Below are positions 51,401 to 58,479 of a DNA stretch of 64,000 bases, piece after piece. Numbering within the stretch: position 1 is the first letter of the stretch; each line of letters begins with the position of its first letter. The notes below the pieces were generated by a model. It was not told the DNA's origin and searched no databases. It was given only the letters and a program-made list of their open reading frames with translations. Position numbers and translations under genes: made by a program. Origin of the DNA: AP-15 sp036500965 (lineage in GTDB: Bacteria; Pseudomonadota; Alphaproteobacteria; ATCC43930; CGMCC-115725); NCBI GenBank assembly GCA_036500965.1, contig DASYBC010000036.1:61098-125097 (forward strand). Reading direction: 5' to 3'.

Positions 51401-53680
51401 ACCGCCGACATCACCGATCGGTTCGGCACGCGGCTGCGCAACCCGCTGACCGGCGCGTTGCTGACCGGCGCTCTCTCGGGCGTGGTGACCGACGACGCCA
51501 ATATCGGGCTGCGGGTGACGACCTCCGGCGACCTGACCCTGGCGGCGAGTGTTGCTGCGGGCGCTGCCGGCATCGGCCTCGAATCAGCCGGCGCGGTGAG
51601 CCAGACCGCGGGAGCGGTGAGCGGCAGCACGCTCGAAGTGTCGGCGGTGGGCGCGGTGTCGCTCCCTGACGCCAATGCGGTTCCGGTGCTGGCCGGGCAG
51701 GCGACGGGCGCCGGCAGCAGCTTTCTGTTCCGCGACGACGGCCTCGGCCTGACCATCGGCACAACCCCGACCCTGGTGGAGACCGGGACCGGTACCCCGC
51801 CGAGCGCCCAGATGCTAAGTGTTTCCGGCCTTGCCGGGGTGACAGCGGCGGGTGGCAACATCCTCTTGGAGACGACGACGAGCGGCAGCCTGGCATTGGC
51901 TGATCCGGTCGATGCCGGCGCCGGCGCCGTCGGGCTGGCCTCGGCTGGAACCGTGACCCAGGATCCGGCGCCGATCATCGCGTCGTCACTCGGAATCCTG
52001 TCGGCCGACCGGGTGTCGCTCGGCGCCTTTGGCGGCGCCGCGGATTTGAACAAGGTCGGCGTCTTGGCGGGCGAGGTGCTGAACCCCGGCCAAAGCTTTG
52101 TGTTCCGAAATGACGCGGCGAGCCTGACGATCGGCACCGCCGACATCACCGATCGGTTCGGCACGCGGCTGCGCAACCCGCTGACCGGCGCGTTGCTGAC
52201 CGGCGCTCTCTCGGGCGTGGCGACCAACAACGCCAATATCGGGCTGCGGGTGACGACCTCCGGCGACCTGACCCTGGCGGCGAGTGTTGCTGCGGGAACT
52301 GCCGGCATCGGCCTCGAATCAGCCGGCGCGGTGAGCCAGACCGTGGGAGCGGTGAGCGGCGGCACGCTCGAAGTGTCGGCGGTGGGCGCGGTGTCGCTCC
52401 CTGACGCCAATGCGGTTCCGGTGCTGGCCGGGCAGGCGACGGGCGCCGGCAGCAGCTTTCTGTTCCGCGACGACAGCCTCGCGCTGACCGTCGGCACCGC
52501 GCCGACCTTGGTCGAGACCGGCACCGGCACCCCGCCGAGCGCCCAGATGCTGAGCGTCGCTGCCCTCTCGGGGGTAACGACGGCGGGCGGCAACATCGCG
52601 CTCCAGACCACCACCGCCGGCGATTTGACCCTGAGCCAGGATGTCGATGCGAATGGCGGCATCGCCGCACTGATCTCCGCCGGCAGCGCGTTCGAAACCG
52701 GGGGCGCGATCGTCGCGGCGTCCGGCTTGATCGTCGATGCGGCCGGCGATGTCGCGTTCGGCATTGCCGAAACCGGCGGCACCGCCACTCTCGGCAGCGT
52801 CAACGATGTCGGGACCTTGGCGGGCAGCGCCGGCGGCGTGTTCGGCTTTTTGAACGGGCCGGCGCTGACCATCGGCACTGTGCCCGCGGGTGCAGACGTG
52901 GCCGGGCAGTCGGGCATCGCCGCCTCGGCCGCTTCAGGCGGCGACATCCTGGTGCAGACCACCGATCCGGCTGCGCCGCTCAGCCTTGCCGGCAATCTGA
53001 CCGCCGGCGGCCGCACCATACTCGACACCGCCGGCGCGTTTGCGCAGACCGGGACGGTCAGCGTGACCGATCCGGTCTTCGCGGTCGATACGACCGGCAG
53101 CGGCGTCCCGAGGCTCCTCGCCATCGTGACCGCTCCGATTGCCGGGGCCGGTGCGGTCGCCGGCTTGCCGCCGGCCGGGATCACCAGCAACCCGCTGCGC
53201 TTCGGCGGGCTGTCGGCGGCACATTCGACTGTGCTGCTATTCGCCGACCGCGGCATGCTTGCCGGAACGATGGCGGTTGCCGGGCTCGGGCTCTCCGGGA
53301 CCGGCAGCAGCGCCAGCCTGTTCGGCTCGATCGCCGGCAATAGCGGGCCGACCGCGGCGCTGCTCGGCGTCCGCGACCCCGGGCCGGAGCCGACCTACTT
53401 GTTCAACGACTGCATCATCGCCGGCACCTCCTGCTTCGTGCAGCCGACCGCCTTTCGGGTCGTCCCGCCGCAGCCCGCGCTCGAGATCAGCGCCCTGATC
53501 CCGCTGCCCGATCTCGCCGCGATACTCGACTTCATCACACCCGAGGCGGTGCAAATCCGCCAGGAACCGAACCCCGAAGCGCCGGTCATCAATATTTACG
53601 ATGAGGAGCGCCTATGCGACGAGACCGGAACATCGTCCGAGGCAGCGAGAGAGCGGTGCCTGGAGCGCTTGGAGCGCTGA
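48401..53680 (+). CDS. TpsA exoprotein (filamentous haemagglutinin-like)
   Basis: About 1759 residues. An extended signal peptide with a basic N-region and hydrophobic core (AVLGVGAASAASWSASAVPA) leads into the TPS secretion domain: SFNIAPSEQTNF, then INPSGITFSKGAQVNV (near 143), the NPNGI-type motif of the family. The rest is Gly/Ala/Thr-rich beta-helix sequence with recurring units ending in FLFRDD.LALTIGT-like strands roughly every 120 residues. The central part contains two near-identical 245-residue copies in tandem. The C-terminus has a Cys pair (NDCIIAGTSCF) and ends acidic. It should be secreted by the adjacent TpsB and probably acts in adhesion or contact functions. A GTG 24 nt upstream of the chosen ATG is an alternative start. 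Confidence 0.92.
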   Translation: MTTETKPIGAARARGRAGANRGISPAGLGRGGWRGRRLATAVLGVGAASAASWSASAVPAAANPRGGQVVAGSASIVQTSPARLDILQSSDRAAIDWRSFNIAPSEQTNFRQPAASSVALNRVQAGDPSVIAGRLTANGSIVLINPSGITFSKGAQVNVNSIVATPTGISNANFMAGRMRFDQPSADPRATVINNGTITVAQRGLAALVAPGVANSGVVQAKLGRVVLAGAKTYTVDFYGDGLISFDVGPKVTAAPLGADGQPVKSLVSNSGRVDASGGTVLLTADAVGGIVGNVVDVPGQITARTNGTSRGLVTIDAGVDGAATLSGTIDVSGLKPGQAGGSARVTGGSVTLAATARIDARGSLAGGTVWIGGGPHGRAAAIRNAATTAVAKGAIIDASATGRGNGGQVAVWSDRATRFAGTIRARGGQPGGAGGWVETSGKATLSVLPSAEVDAGAPNGTPGTWLLDPANLTVTAANSNITPPGGSGAMVTPTANNATVSAAVVAATLKGGTSVDLTTVGAPGTQNGDITIAADGALSWATTAGLTLDAAGNISILAPITAASAFIGLTAGGGISQSATGTISASVLDITSVGAVSLPSANAVGTLAFTVSGAGNDFLYRNDKHALVLGFDDGTSDGTDGGNLSVVTTGTSTSGFDLTIPADETVFSTGGNMTFMAGGLGGTFKNSGAVVSTAASPAKAGNIVALADAMSLAAGTLDATTAGASGSVVLGPATAADSVALGAAGSAGVLGLLPADLASITAGGLQVGYRGITGAPLLTGNISIPTPLVIDTAKIASLLLATGGEVAEAPRATITATTGGPLALGIIAGGPVALDQANAVGTVAGFVDGSATDSFLFRDDSAALTIGAVPRMTIGVAFDPTTGVPSSATMTGAATNPLAGVTTAGGNILLETTTAGSLALADPVDAGTGAVGLASAGTVTQDPAPIIASSLGILSADRVSLGAFGGVSDLNKVGVLAGEVLNPGQSFVFRNDAASLTIGTADITDRFGTRLRNPLTGALLTGALSGVVTDDANIGLRVTTSGDLTLAASVAAGAAGIGLESAGAVSQTAGAVSGSTLEVSAVGAVSLPDANAVPVLAGQATGAGSSFLFRDDGLGLTIGTTPTLVETGTGTPPSAQMLSVSGLAGVTAAGGNILLETTTSGSLALADPVDAGAGAVGLASAGTVTQDPAPIIASSLGILSADRVSLGAFGGAADLNKVGVLAGEVLNPGQSFVFRNDAASLTIGTADITDRFGTRLRNPLTGALLTGALSGVATNNANIGLRVTTSGDLTLAASVAAGTAGIGLESAGAVSQTVGAVSGGTLEVSAVGAVSLPDANAVPVLAGQATGAGSSFLFRDDSLALTVGTAPTLVETGTGTPPSAQMLSVAALSGVTTAGGNIALQTTTAGDLTLSQDVDANGGIAALISAGSAFETGGAIVAASGLIVDAAGDVAFGIAETGGTATLGSVNDVGTLAGSAGGVFGFLNGPALTIGTVPAGADVAGQSGIAASAASGGDILVQTTDPAAPLSLAGNLTAGGRTILDTAGAFAQTGTVSVTDPVFAVDTTGSGVPRLLAIVTAPIAGAGAVAGLPPAGITSNPLRFGGLSAAHSTVLLFADRGMLAGTMAVAGLGLSGTGSSASLFGSIAGNSGPTAALLGVRDPGPEPTYLFNDCIIAGTSCFVQPTAFRVVPPQPALEISALIPLPDLAAILDFITPEAVQIRQEPNPEAPVINIYDEERLCDETGTSSEAARERCLERLER
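51101..52570 (+). repeat. Tandem 735-bp duplication within tpsA
   Basis: The segment 51101-51835 is repeated as 51836-52570 in exact tandem and in frame (245 codons), with only scattered differences. A third, divergent beginning of the same unit (GGVTTAGGNI-like) starts at 52571, again exactly 735 nt on. Near-identity at synonymous positions indicates recent duplication or ongoing gene conversion. Confidence 0.92.
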
Positions 53681-56600
53681 GCTCGACAGTCCTCGGCGCC
53701 ATTGTCGCGATCGCGCTGTTCGGCTGCCAAGGCCCGCCGCCGAATGTCTACGCCTCGGGCGGGCCAGGATCGGCGGCGGCCGAGTCGATTCCGGTCGGCG
53801 ACAATCAGGTCGGCGAGCCGTGCAGCTACCGGATCGTCGCCGCCAGCGAATTCGGGGTTGGCGCCGTTCGCGCCGCGGCGCTCTATTGCGGCAACTGGCA
53901 TCAGCCGAGCGGCCGTATCTTTGAGCTCAGCGGCGCCGCCGATCGCGGCGCGGCGCAGACCGGGCCATGGCGGCGCTATCTCGGCCCGCGCTTTTCCTGT
54001 GGCGCACCGACCGAGACGCAGCTCCAAGGCAACGCACCGGCCCTGCTGATGCAATGCACGCGACGCTATGGCGGCTGGCCGCAGGTGGCGCTGACGACGA
54101 CGATCGGCGGCCGGGTGTTCGCCGCCGACGCCGTCCCCTCGGCGCTGCCGGCGCTCGAGGCAGCGCTCGGCGCGCTCGGCGGGCAGCCGAACGCAGTCGC
54201 CGGGCGGCCGCCCTCCGAAGCTGCGCGGCTGATCGCGCGGCGCTCGACCGGGCGCCCGTTCGGCAGCGGCGACCTCGAGCGCTATTACGATTTGATGGGC
54301 GCCGGCGACGCCTACAACAACATCGACGATCCGGCCGATGCCGAGCAGTCGTTCCGCGAGGCGCTGGCGATCCAACAGCGCATCCTCGGATCCGACGATC
54401 CCGGGCTGGCGCTGACGATGATGAAGCTCGCCGCCCAGATCAGCCATCAGCGCGCCGCCCCCGAGGCTGACCGGCTGCTGGCCGACGCAGCGGACCTGAC
54501 GGCGCGGGCCAATGATCCGCTGATCATAGCCCAGCTCGACTACTACCGAGCCGTGACCGCGGCCTATGAAGGGAAGCCGCGTGAAGCCGATGGCTGGGCG
54601 CAAACCGCCGAGGCCGCTTTCGCCCGCCTGCTGCCGCCCGGCATCGGCGAGCGCCCCCGCCCGGACCGCGGCGAAGAAGCGCTGCGCGCGAATGGCATCG
54701 ACGTGCCGGTGCTGACCGGCGACGGCGCCCGCCCGCCGACCGAGGAGACCGCGATCCTGGGCCTGGCCGAGACGCTGCGGCTGCGCGCCGGACTGGCGGA
54801 AAAGGCCGGCGACAGAGAGGCTTCGACCGCGCTCGCATTGCGCGCCGACCGGCTGCTGACTGCGACCGGTCTCGCGATCACCAGCACCGGCGCCCGCTCG
54901 CTGCGCCTGGTGGCCAGCAACGAGGCCGGGGCGGCGGATTATTCGACGGCCGGCAGCTATGGCACCGATGCGGCGCAGGTGTTCGAGCGGGTAGTGCCTG
55001 GGGAACGCCCGCAGGCGCTGAACATGCTCCATCAGGGCGATTACCTGCTGCAGCGGGGGCGGGCCGACGCGGCCTTGGCCTTGTTCCGCAAAGCCGGAGA
55101 AATCCTGCGGCGGCCGGGTGTGGTCGGGGTGCCGCCGGAAGCGATCTGGCCATGGCTCGAAGCCCTGCGAATGACCGCCGAGCGGCAGCCGGCGAACCGC
55201 ACCGCATTAGCCGCGGAGATGTTTGCGGCGGCGCAGCTCGGCATCGCCAGCCGGACCGCGCTCGACATTGCCCAGGCGACCGCGCGGCTCGCCGCCGCAG
55301 ACCCAAAAGCCGAAGCGGCGGTGCGCGACTATCAGGATAAGGAGCGCGACTTCGACGTGCTGCAAGCCGAGCGCGACGTCGCGGTCGCCAACCAAGCGCG
55401 CAGCGAACGCATCGTCGAAATCGACAAGCGGATCGCGGCGGCGCAGCGGGGGCGCGACGACGCTGAAGCGGCGGTTCTCGCCGCGGCGCCGCGTTATGCC
55501 GAATGGTCGGAAAAGCCGGCCGCGTTGAGCGATGTGCGCGCCCGGATCGAGCCGGATGAGGCGATGATTTTCTTCTTTGTCTCGGGCCGGGGCAGCTACG
55601 GATTTGCGGTCGGGCGCGGCGGGATTCTCGCCTACTCGATCCCGTTGACCGGGGCCGATATCGGCACGGCGGTGACCGCGCTGCGGGACAGTGCCGTCGA
55701 ACGCTCGGGCGGCCTGCCGAATTTCGACCTCGCCACCGCCTACCGCCTTTACGCGGCGCTGCTCGGCCCGGCCGAGCCGGATCTGGCCGGCATCTCGCAG
55801 CTGACGATCGCGGCCAATGGCGATCTGCTGCGCTTCCCGCTGGCGGCGCTGGTGACCCGGCCCGGCGTGACGGCGGCGAATGGCGACTATCGCAACGTCC
55901 CCTGGCTGGTGCGCCGGTTCGCGCTCTCCTACTTCCCGTCGCCGCGGGTGTTCGTCAATCTGCGCGGGCAGCAGGCGGTCGCCTCCGGATCGCGCCCGTT
56001 TATCGGCTTTGGCGATTTTGTTCCGCCGACCGCGGCGCAGCTTGCCCGCACCTTTCCGCCCGACCGCTGCCACGATGATTTCGAAGCGTTGCGCCGGCTC
56101 GAACGGCTGCCGGACACCCGCACCGAAGTCGTGACCATCGGCAGGCGGCTCGGCGCCGGCCCGGGCGACATGGTGCTCGGCGCGGGCTTCACCAAGGCGC
56201 GGCTGATGGGTGCCGACCTCGCCCGTTACCGGATCGTACTGCTCGCCACCCACGCGCTGTTGCCGAGCGATCTCAAGTGCCAGGCCGAGCCGTCGATCCT
56301 GGTGTCGGTCCCGCCGCGCTCGCCCAGCGCCGATCCCGGCTTTCTGCACACCAGCGACATCGACCGGCTGAGGCTCGATGCCGATCTGGTCGTGCTGTCG
56401 GCGTGCAGCACCGCCGGGCCGGACGCGCGCACCGGCGAGAGCCTGTCGGGTCTCGCCCGCGCCTTTTTCCGCGGCGGCGCGCACGGCCTCCTGGTGACCC
56501 ATTGGACGATTGTCTCGGGTGCGGCGATCCCGCTGATGATCGGCACCTTTCCGGGTGGCGGCGGGGTCGGCACGGCACAGGCGCTGCGTCGGGCGCAGCT

Positions 56601-56718
56601 GCAGATGATCGACAGCGCCGGCACCGCCAACAAGCCGATCGAGCTGTCCTACCCGAATTATTGGGCGGCATTCGCGCTGATTGGCGACGGTGTTCGCGCG
56701 CGAACGCCGGGGGCGTGA
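53614..56718 (+). CDS. CHAT-domain (caspase-like) putative lipoprotein with TPR region
   Basis: 1034 residues. The N-terminus has a hydrophobic helix ending in the lipobox-like ALFGC (Cys near 38), suggesting an exported lipoprotein. TPR-like helices occupy roughly residues 220-560, with a clear DPADAEQSFREALAIQQRIL unit, then a coiled-coil-like stretch (about 575-640). The C-terminal third is a CHAT domain with the catalytic histidine in LLATHALLPSDL (about 878) and cysteine in VVLSACSTAGPD (about 930), then GLARAFFRGGAHGLLVTHW. CHAT proteins are caspase-fold peptidases. Its start lies 67 nt inside the end of tpsA with GAGGAG 6 nt upstream, so the two are tightly coupled. Processing or regulation of the TpsA protein is a plausible role (inference). 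Confidence 0.9.
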   Translation: MRRDRNIVRGSERAVPGALGALSSTVLGAIVAIALFGCQGPPPNVYASGGPGSAAAESIPVGDNQVGEPCSYRIVAASEFGVGAVRAAALYCGNWHQPSGRIFELSGAADRGAAQTGPWRRYLGPRFSCGAPTETQLQGNAPALLMQCTRRYGGWPQVALTTTIGGRVFAADAVPSALPALEAALGALGGQPNAVAGRPPSEAARLIARRSTGRPFGSGDLERYYDLMGAGDAYNNIDDPADAEQSFREALAIQQRILGSDDPGLALTMMKLAAQISHQRAAPEADRLLADAADLTARANDPLIIAQLDYYRAVTAAYEGKPREADGWAQTAEAAFARLLPPGIGERPRPDRGEEALRANGIDVPVLTGDGARPPTEETAILGLAETLRLRAGLAEKAGDREASTALALRADRLLTATGLAITSTGARSLRLVASNEAGAADYSTAGSYGTDAAQVFERVVPGERPQALNMLHQGDYLLQRGRADAALALFRKAGEILRRPGVVGVPPEAIWPWLEALRMTAERQPANRTALAAEMFAAAQLGIASRTALDIAQATARLAAADPKAEAAVRDYQDKERDFDVLQAERDVAVANQARSERIVEIDKRIAAAQRGRDDAEAAVLAAAPRYAEWSEKPAALSDVRARIEPDEAMIFFFVSGRGSYGFAVGRGGILAYSIPLTGADIGTAVTALRDSAVERSGGLPNFDLATAYRLYAALLGPAEPDLAGISQLTIAANGDLLRFPLAALVTRPGVTAANGDYRNVPWLVRRFALSYFPSPRVFVNLRGQQAVASGSRPFIGFGDFVPPTAAQLARTFPPDRCHDDFEALRRLERLPDTRTEVVTIGRRLGAGPGDMVLGAGFTKARLMGADLARYRIVLLATHALLPSDLKCQAEPSILVSVPPRSPSADPGFLHTSDIDRLRLDADLVVLSACSTAGPDARTGESLSGLARAFFRGGAHGLLVTHWTIVSGAAIPLMIGTFPGGGGVGTAQALRRAQLQMIDSAGTANKPIELSYPNYWAAFALIGDGVRARTPGA

Positions 56719-56739
56719 CGACGGGATGGAGGATCAGCG

Positions 56740-57402
56740 ATGAAGAGGCTAATAGCGCTGAGCGCCGGCCTGCTGGGCTGCTTGGTGCTCGTCGCCGGCG
56801 CGTCGCGGCTGGCGGCGCAGACCGGGGCGCCGAGCGAGTCGGACATCGGCCGGGCATTGCGGCCGGCGCCGCAGGGCTTGGGCGAGCATCAAGGGCTGCC
56901 GACGCTCGGCACCGCGCCGCGGCCGCAGGAAAGCCCGAACGTGCACAGCACCTCGACCGGCGCTTCCTTGGCTCGCCCCTCGGTGCGGCCCCGGCGGCAT
57001 CGGCCGGGCCCCGGTGCGGCGACCGCGTCGCAAGCGCCGAGCGGCACGCAGCCGGCGCCCAGCGTCACGTTCAATACGATCGAGTTCGCGTTCAACTCGG
57101 CGCAGCTGACCCCGGGCTCGACCGAAACCCTGCGCAATCTGGGTAACGCCTTGAACCACGAGCTCGCCGACCAGAAATCATTCCTGATCGAGGGGCACAC
57201 CGATGCGTCGGGCGGCCTGCAATACAACATGGTTTTGTCGCGCCGGCGCGCCGACGCGGTTAAAGACTATCTTGTGCAGGACACCGGAGTGGCGCCAGCG
57301 CGGCTGCAGACGATCGGCAAGGGGCCGACCGAGCCGATCACGGGCAGAGACCCGTACGCACCCGAAAACCGCCGGGTCGTGGTCATTAATCTCGGCGGCT
57401 GA
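56740..57402 (+). CDS. OmpA-family peptidoglycan-binding protein
   Basis: 220 residues. A signal peptide (ALSAGLLGCLVLVAGASRLAAQ) is followed by a Pro/Ser/Arg-rich linker (about 30-108) and a C-terminal OmpA-like domain: IEFAFNSAQLTPGS, FLIEGHTDASGG (about 147-158), then LSRRRADAVKDYL and NRRVVVINLGG. Such domains bind meso-diaminopimelate in peptidoglycan. It lies 21 nt after the CHAT gene and ends the two-partner secretion operon, and may anchor a complex of the locus to the cell wall (inference). The cysteine in GLLGC could be a lipobox, but the +2 position and following sequence make ordinary cleavage after LAAQ equally likely. Confidence 0.9.
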   Translation: MKRLIALSAGLLGCLVLVAGASRLAAQTGAPSESDIGRALRPAPQGLGEHQGLPTLGTAPRPQESPNVHSTSTGASLARPSVRPRRHRPGPGAATASQAPSGTQPAPSVTFNTIEFAFNSAQLTPGSTETLRNLGNALNHELADQKSFLIEGHTDASGGLQYNMVLSRRRADAVKDYLVQDTGVAPARLQTIGKGPTEPITGRDPYAPENRRVVVINLGG

Positions 57403-57428
57403 CCACGGCTAAGCTGTCGCGGCGGCAA

Positions 57429-57462
57429 GCCCGCCCCCGGCCCAGCGCCTGCCGGGGCGGGC
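57429..57462. terminator. GC-rich hairpin between convergent genes
   Basis: GCCCGCCCCCGGC and GCCGGGGCGGGC pair over 12 bp with one bulged C around a 9-nt loop. It sits between the converging ompA-like and BamF-like genes and probably limits read-through from both sides. No T-run follows, so it is not a classic intrinsic terminator. Confidence 0.6.
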
Positions 57463-57490
57463 GAGCGGGAGAAAGCCGGGTCGCCGGTCC

Positions 57491-57970
57491 TTAATACACC
57501 CCCTTCAACGGAGTCGTATCGCGCTTGTCCACGGTGGCGCCGGCGGTGCCGGTATCGCCATGGGCCAACAGCTCGCTCGACAGGCTCTGCGAGCCGACGA
57601 TCGCATTCTGGTCCGGTGCCTGCGGATTGAGGTTGGGCAGCCCGCCCGGCGAGGCGTGCAGGCGGAAATCGGCAGCCTCCTTGCCCGGCTGGCCGGGCCC
57701 GGCCTGGTCGATGACCTGCTCGGCTTGCTGCTCGGCGGTTTTTTCCTGCGGCCGCGGCGCTCCGGGCTCCGGCGGGCGCAAATTGAAGTCCGGCGGAACG
57801 GTCAGCGGCGCCCGCGATTCGACGGCGAACTCGTCGGGCATCGGCTGGTCCATGCCGATCATCTGCTTGACATCGGTGCAGCCGGAAAGCAGCGCCGCTC
57901 CCGCCAGACAGACAACGCAAAGCGGAGCAAGCCCTCGGTGCATGCCGCGAACCCCCCGATATTCGATCAT
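57491..57970 (-). CDS. DUF3035 family lipoprotein (BamF-like)
   Basis: 159 residues. A lipoprotein signal (LCVVCLAGAALLSGC, Cys near 24) is followed by the family hallmark PDEFAVESRAPLTVPPDFNL and a disordered Pro/Gln-rich tail. DUF3035 proteins are alphaproteobacterial outer membrane lipoproteins, described as subunits of the beta-barrel assembly machine (BamF) in Caulobacter; the assignment here is by family resemblance. The ATG at 57970 has GGGAGG about 10 nt upstream; an internal ATG 27 nt later is an alternative. It lies 25 nt downstream of lspA, whose product would process its signal peptide. Confidence 0.85.
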   Translation of the reverse strand: MIEYRGVRGMHRGLAPLCVVCLAGAALLSGCTDVKQMIGMDQPMPDEFAVESRAPLTVPPDFNLRPPEPGAPRPQEKTAEQQAEQVIDQAGPGQPGKEAADFRLHASPGGLPNLNPQAPDQNAIVGSQSLSSELLAHGDTGTAGATVDKRDTTPLKGVY

Positions 57971-57995
57971 GGCAGTGCTCCCTCCCGGTTGGTAT

Positions 57996-58478
57996 TTACC
58001 GCGCTTCGCGATGCAGAAGCAAGCCGTCGAGCAGCATTGCCGCAATCCCGACACAGATTGCGCTGTCGGCAAAGTTGAACGCCGGCCAGTGCCATAGCGC
58101 TATATGAAAATCGAGAAAATCGACGACGGCGCCGAGGCGAATTCTGTCGACAACATTGCCGATCGCGCCGCCGACGATCAGGCCAATCGCGATCGACAGC
58201 AGCGGGCTTGACACCCGGCGCAGCCAATAAACGAGGCCAACGACCACCACCGCGGCAACGAGCGAAAACAGCAGCGCGTTGAACCCGACGTCGCTGCCCG
58301 CGCCCGCGTTGAACAGGCCAAAGCTGACCCCTCGATTGTAGACGAGGACAAGGTTGAAAAACGGCGTGATCCGCTCGCCGACGAACGCGTCGCCGGCGAA
58401 ATGGCCGAGAACCGCCGCCTTGCTGAGCTGGTCGAGAATGACGACGGCAGCGGCCACGGCGAGCCCGCGGACCAGCAT
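57996..58478 (-). CDS. lspA: Lipoprotein signal peptidase (signal peptidase II)
   Basis: 160 residues with four membrane helices. The signature blocks are ILDQLSKAAVL, FFNLVLVYNRGVSFGLF, GGAIGNVVDRIRLGAVVDF (first catalytic Asp) and WPAFNFADSAI (second catalytic Asp). It cleaves prolipoprotein signals before the modified Cys in the inner membrane. The ATG at 58478 follows the ileS stop by 1 nt, the common ileS-lspA arrangement; a longer frame reaching into ileS is not needed. Confidence 0.97.
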   Translation of the reverse strand: MLVRGLAVAAAVVILDQLSKAAVLGHFAGDAFVGERITPFFNLVLVYNRGVSFGLFNAGAGSDVGFNALLFSLVAAVVVVGLVYWLRRVSSPLLSIAIGLIVGGAIGNVVDRIRLGAVVDFLDFHIALWHWPAFNFADSAICVGIAAMLLDGLLLHREAR

Positions 58479-58479
58479 A

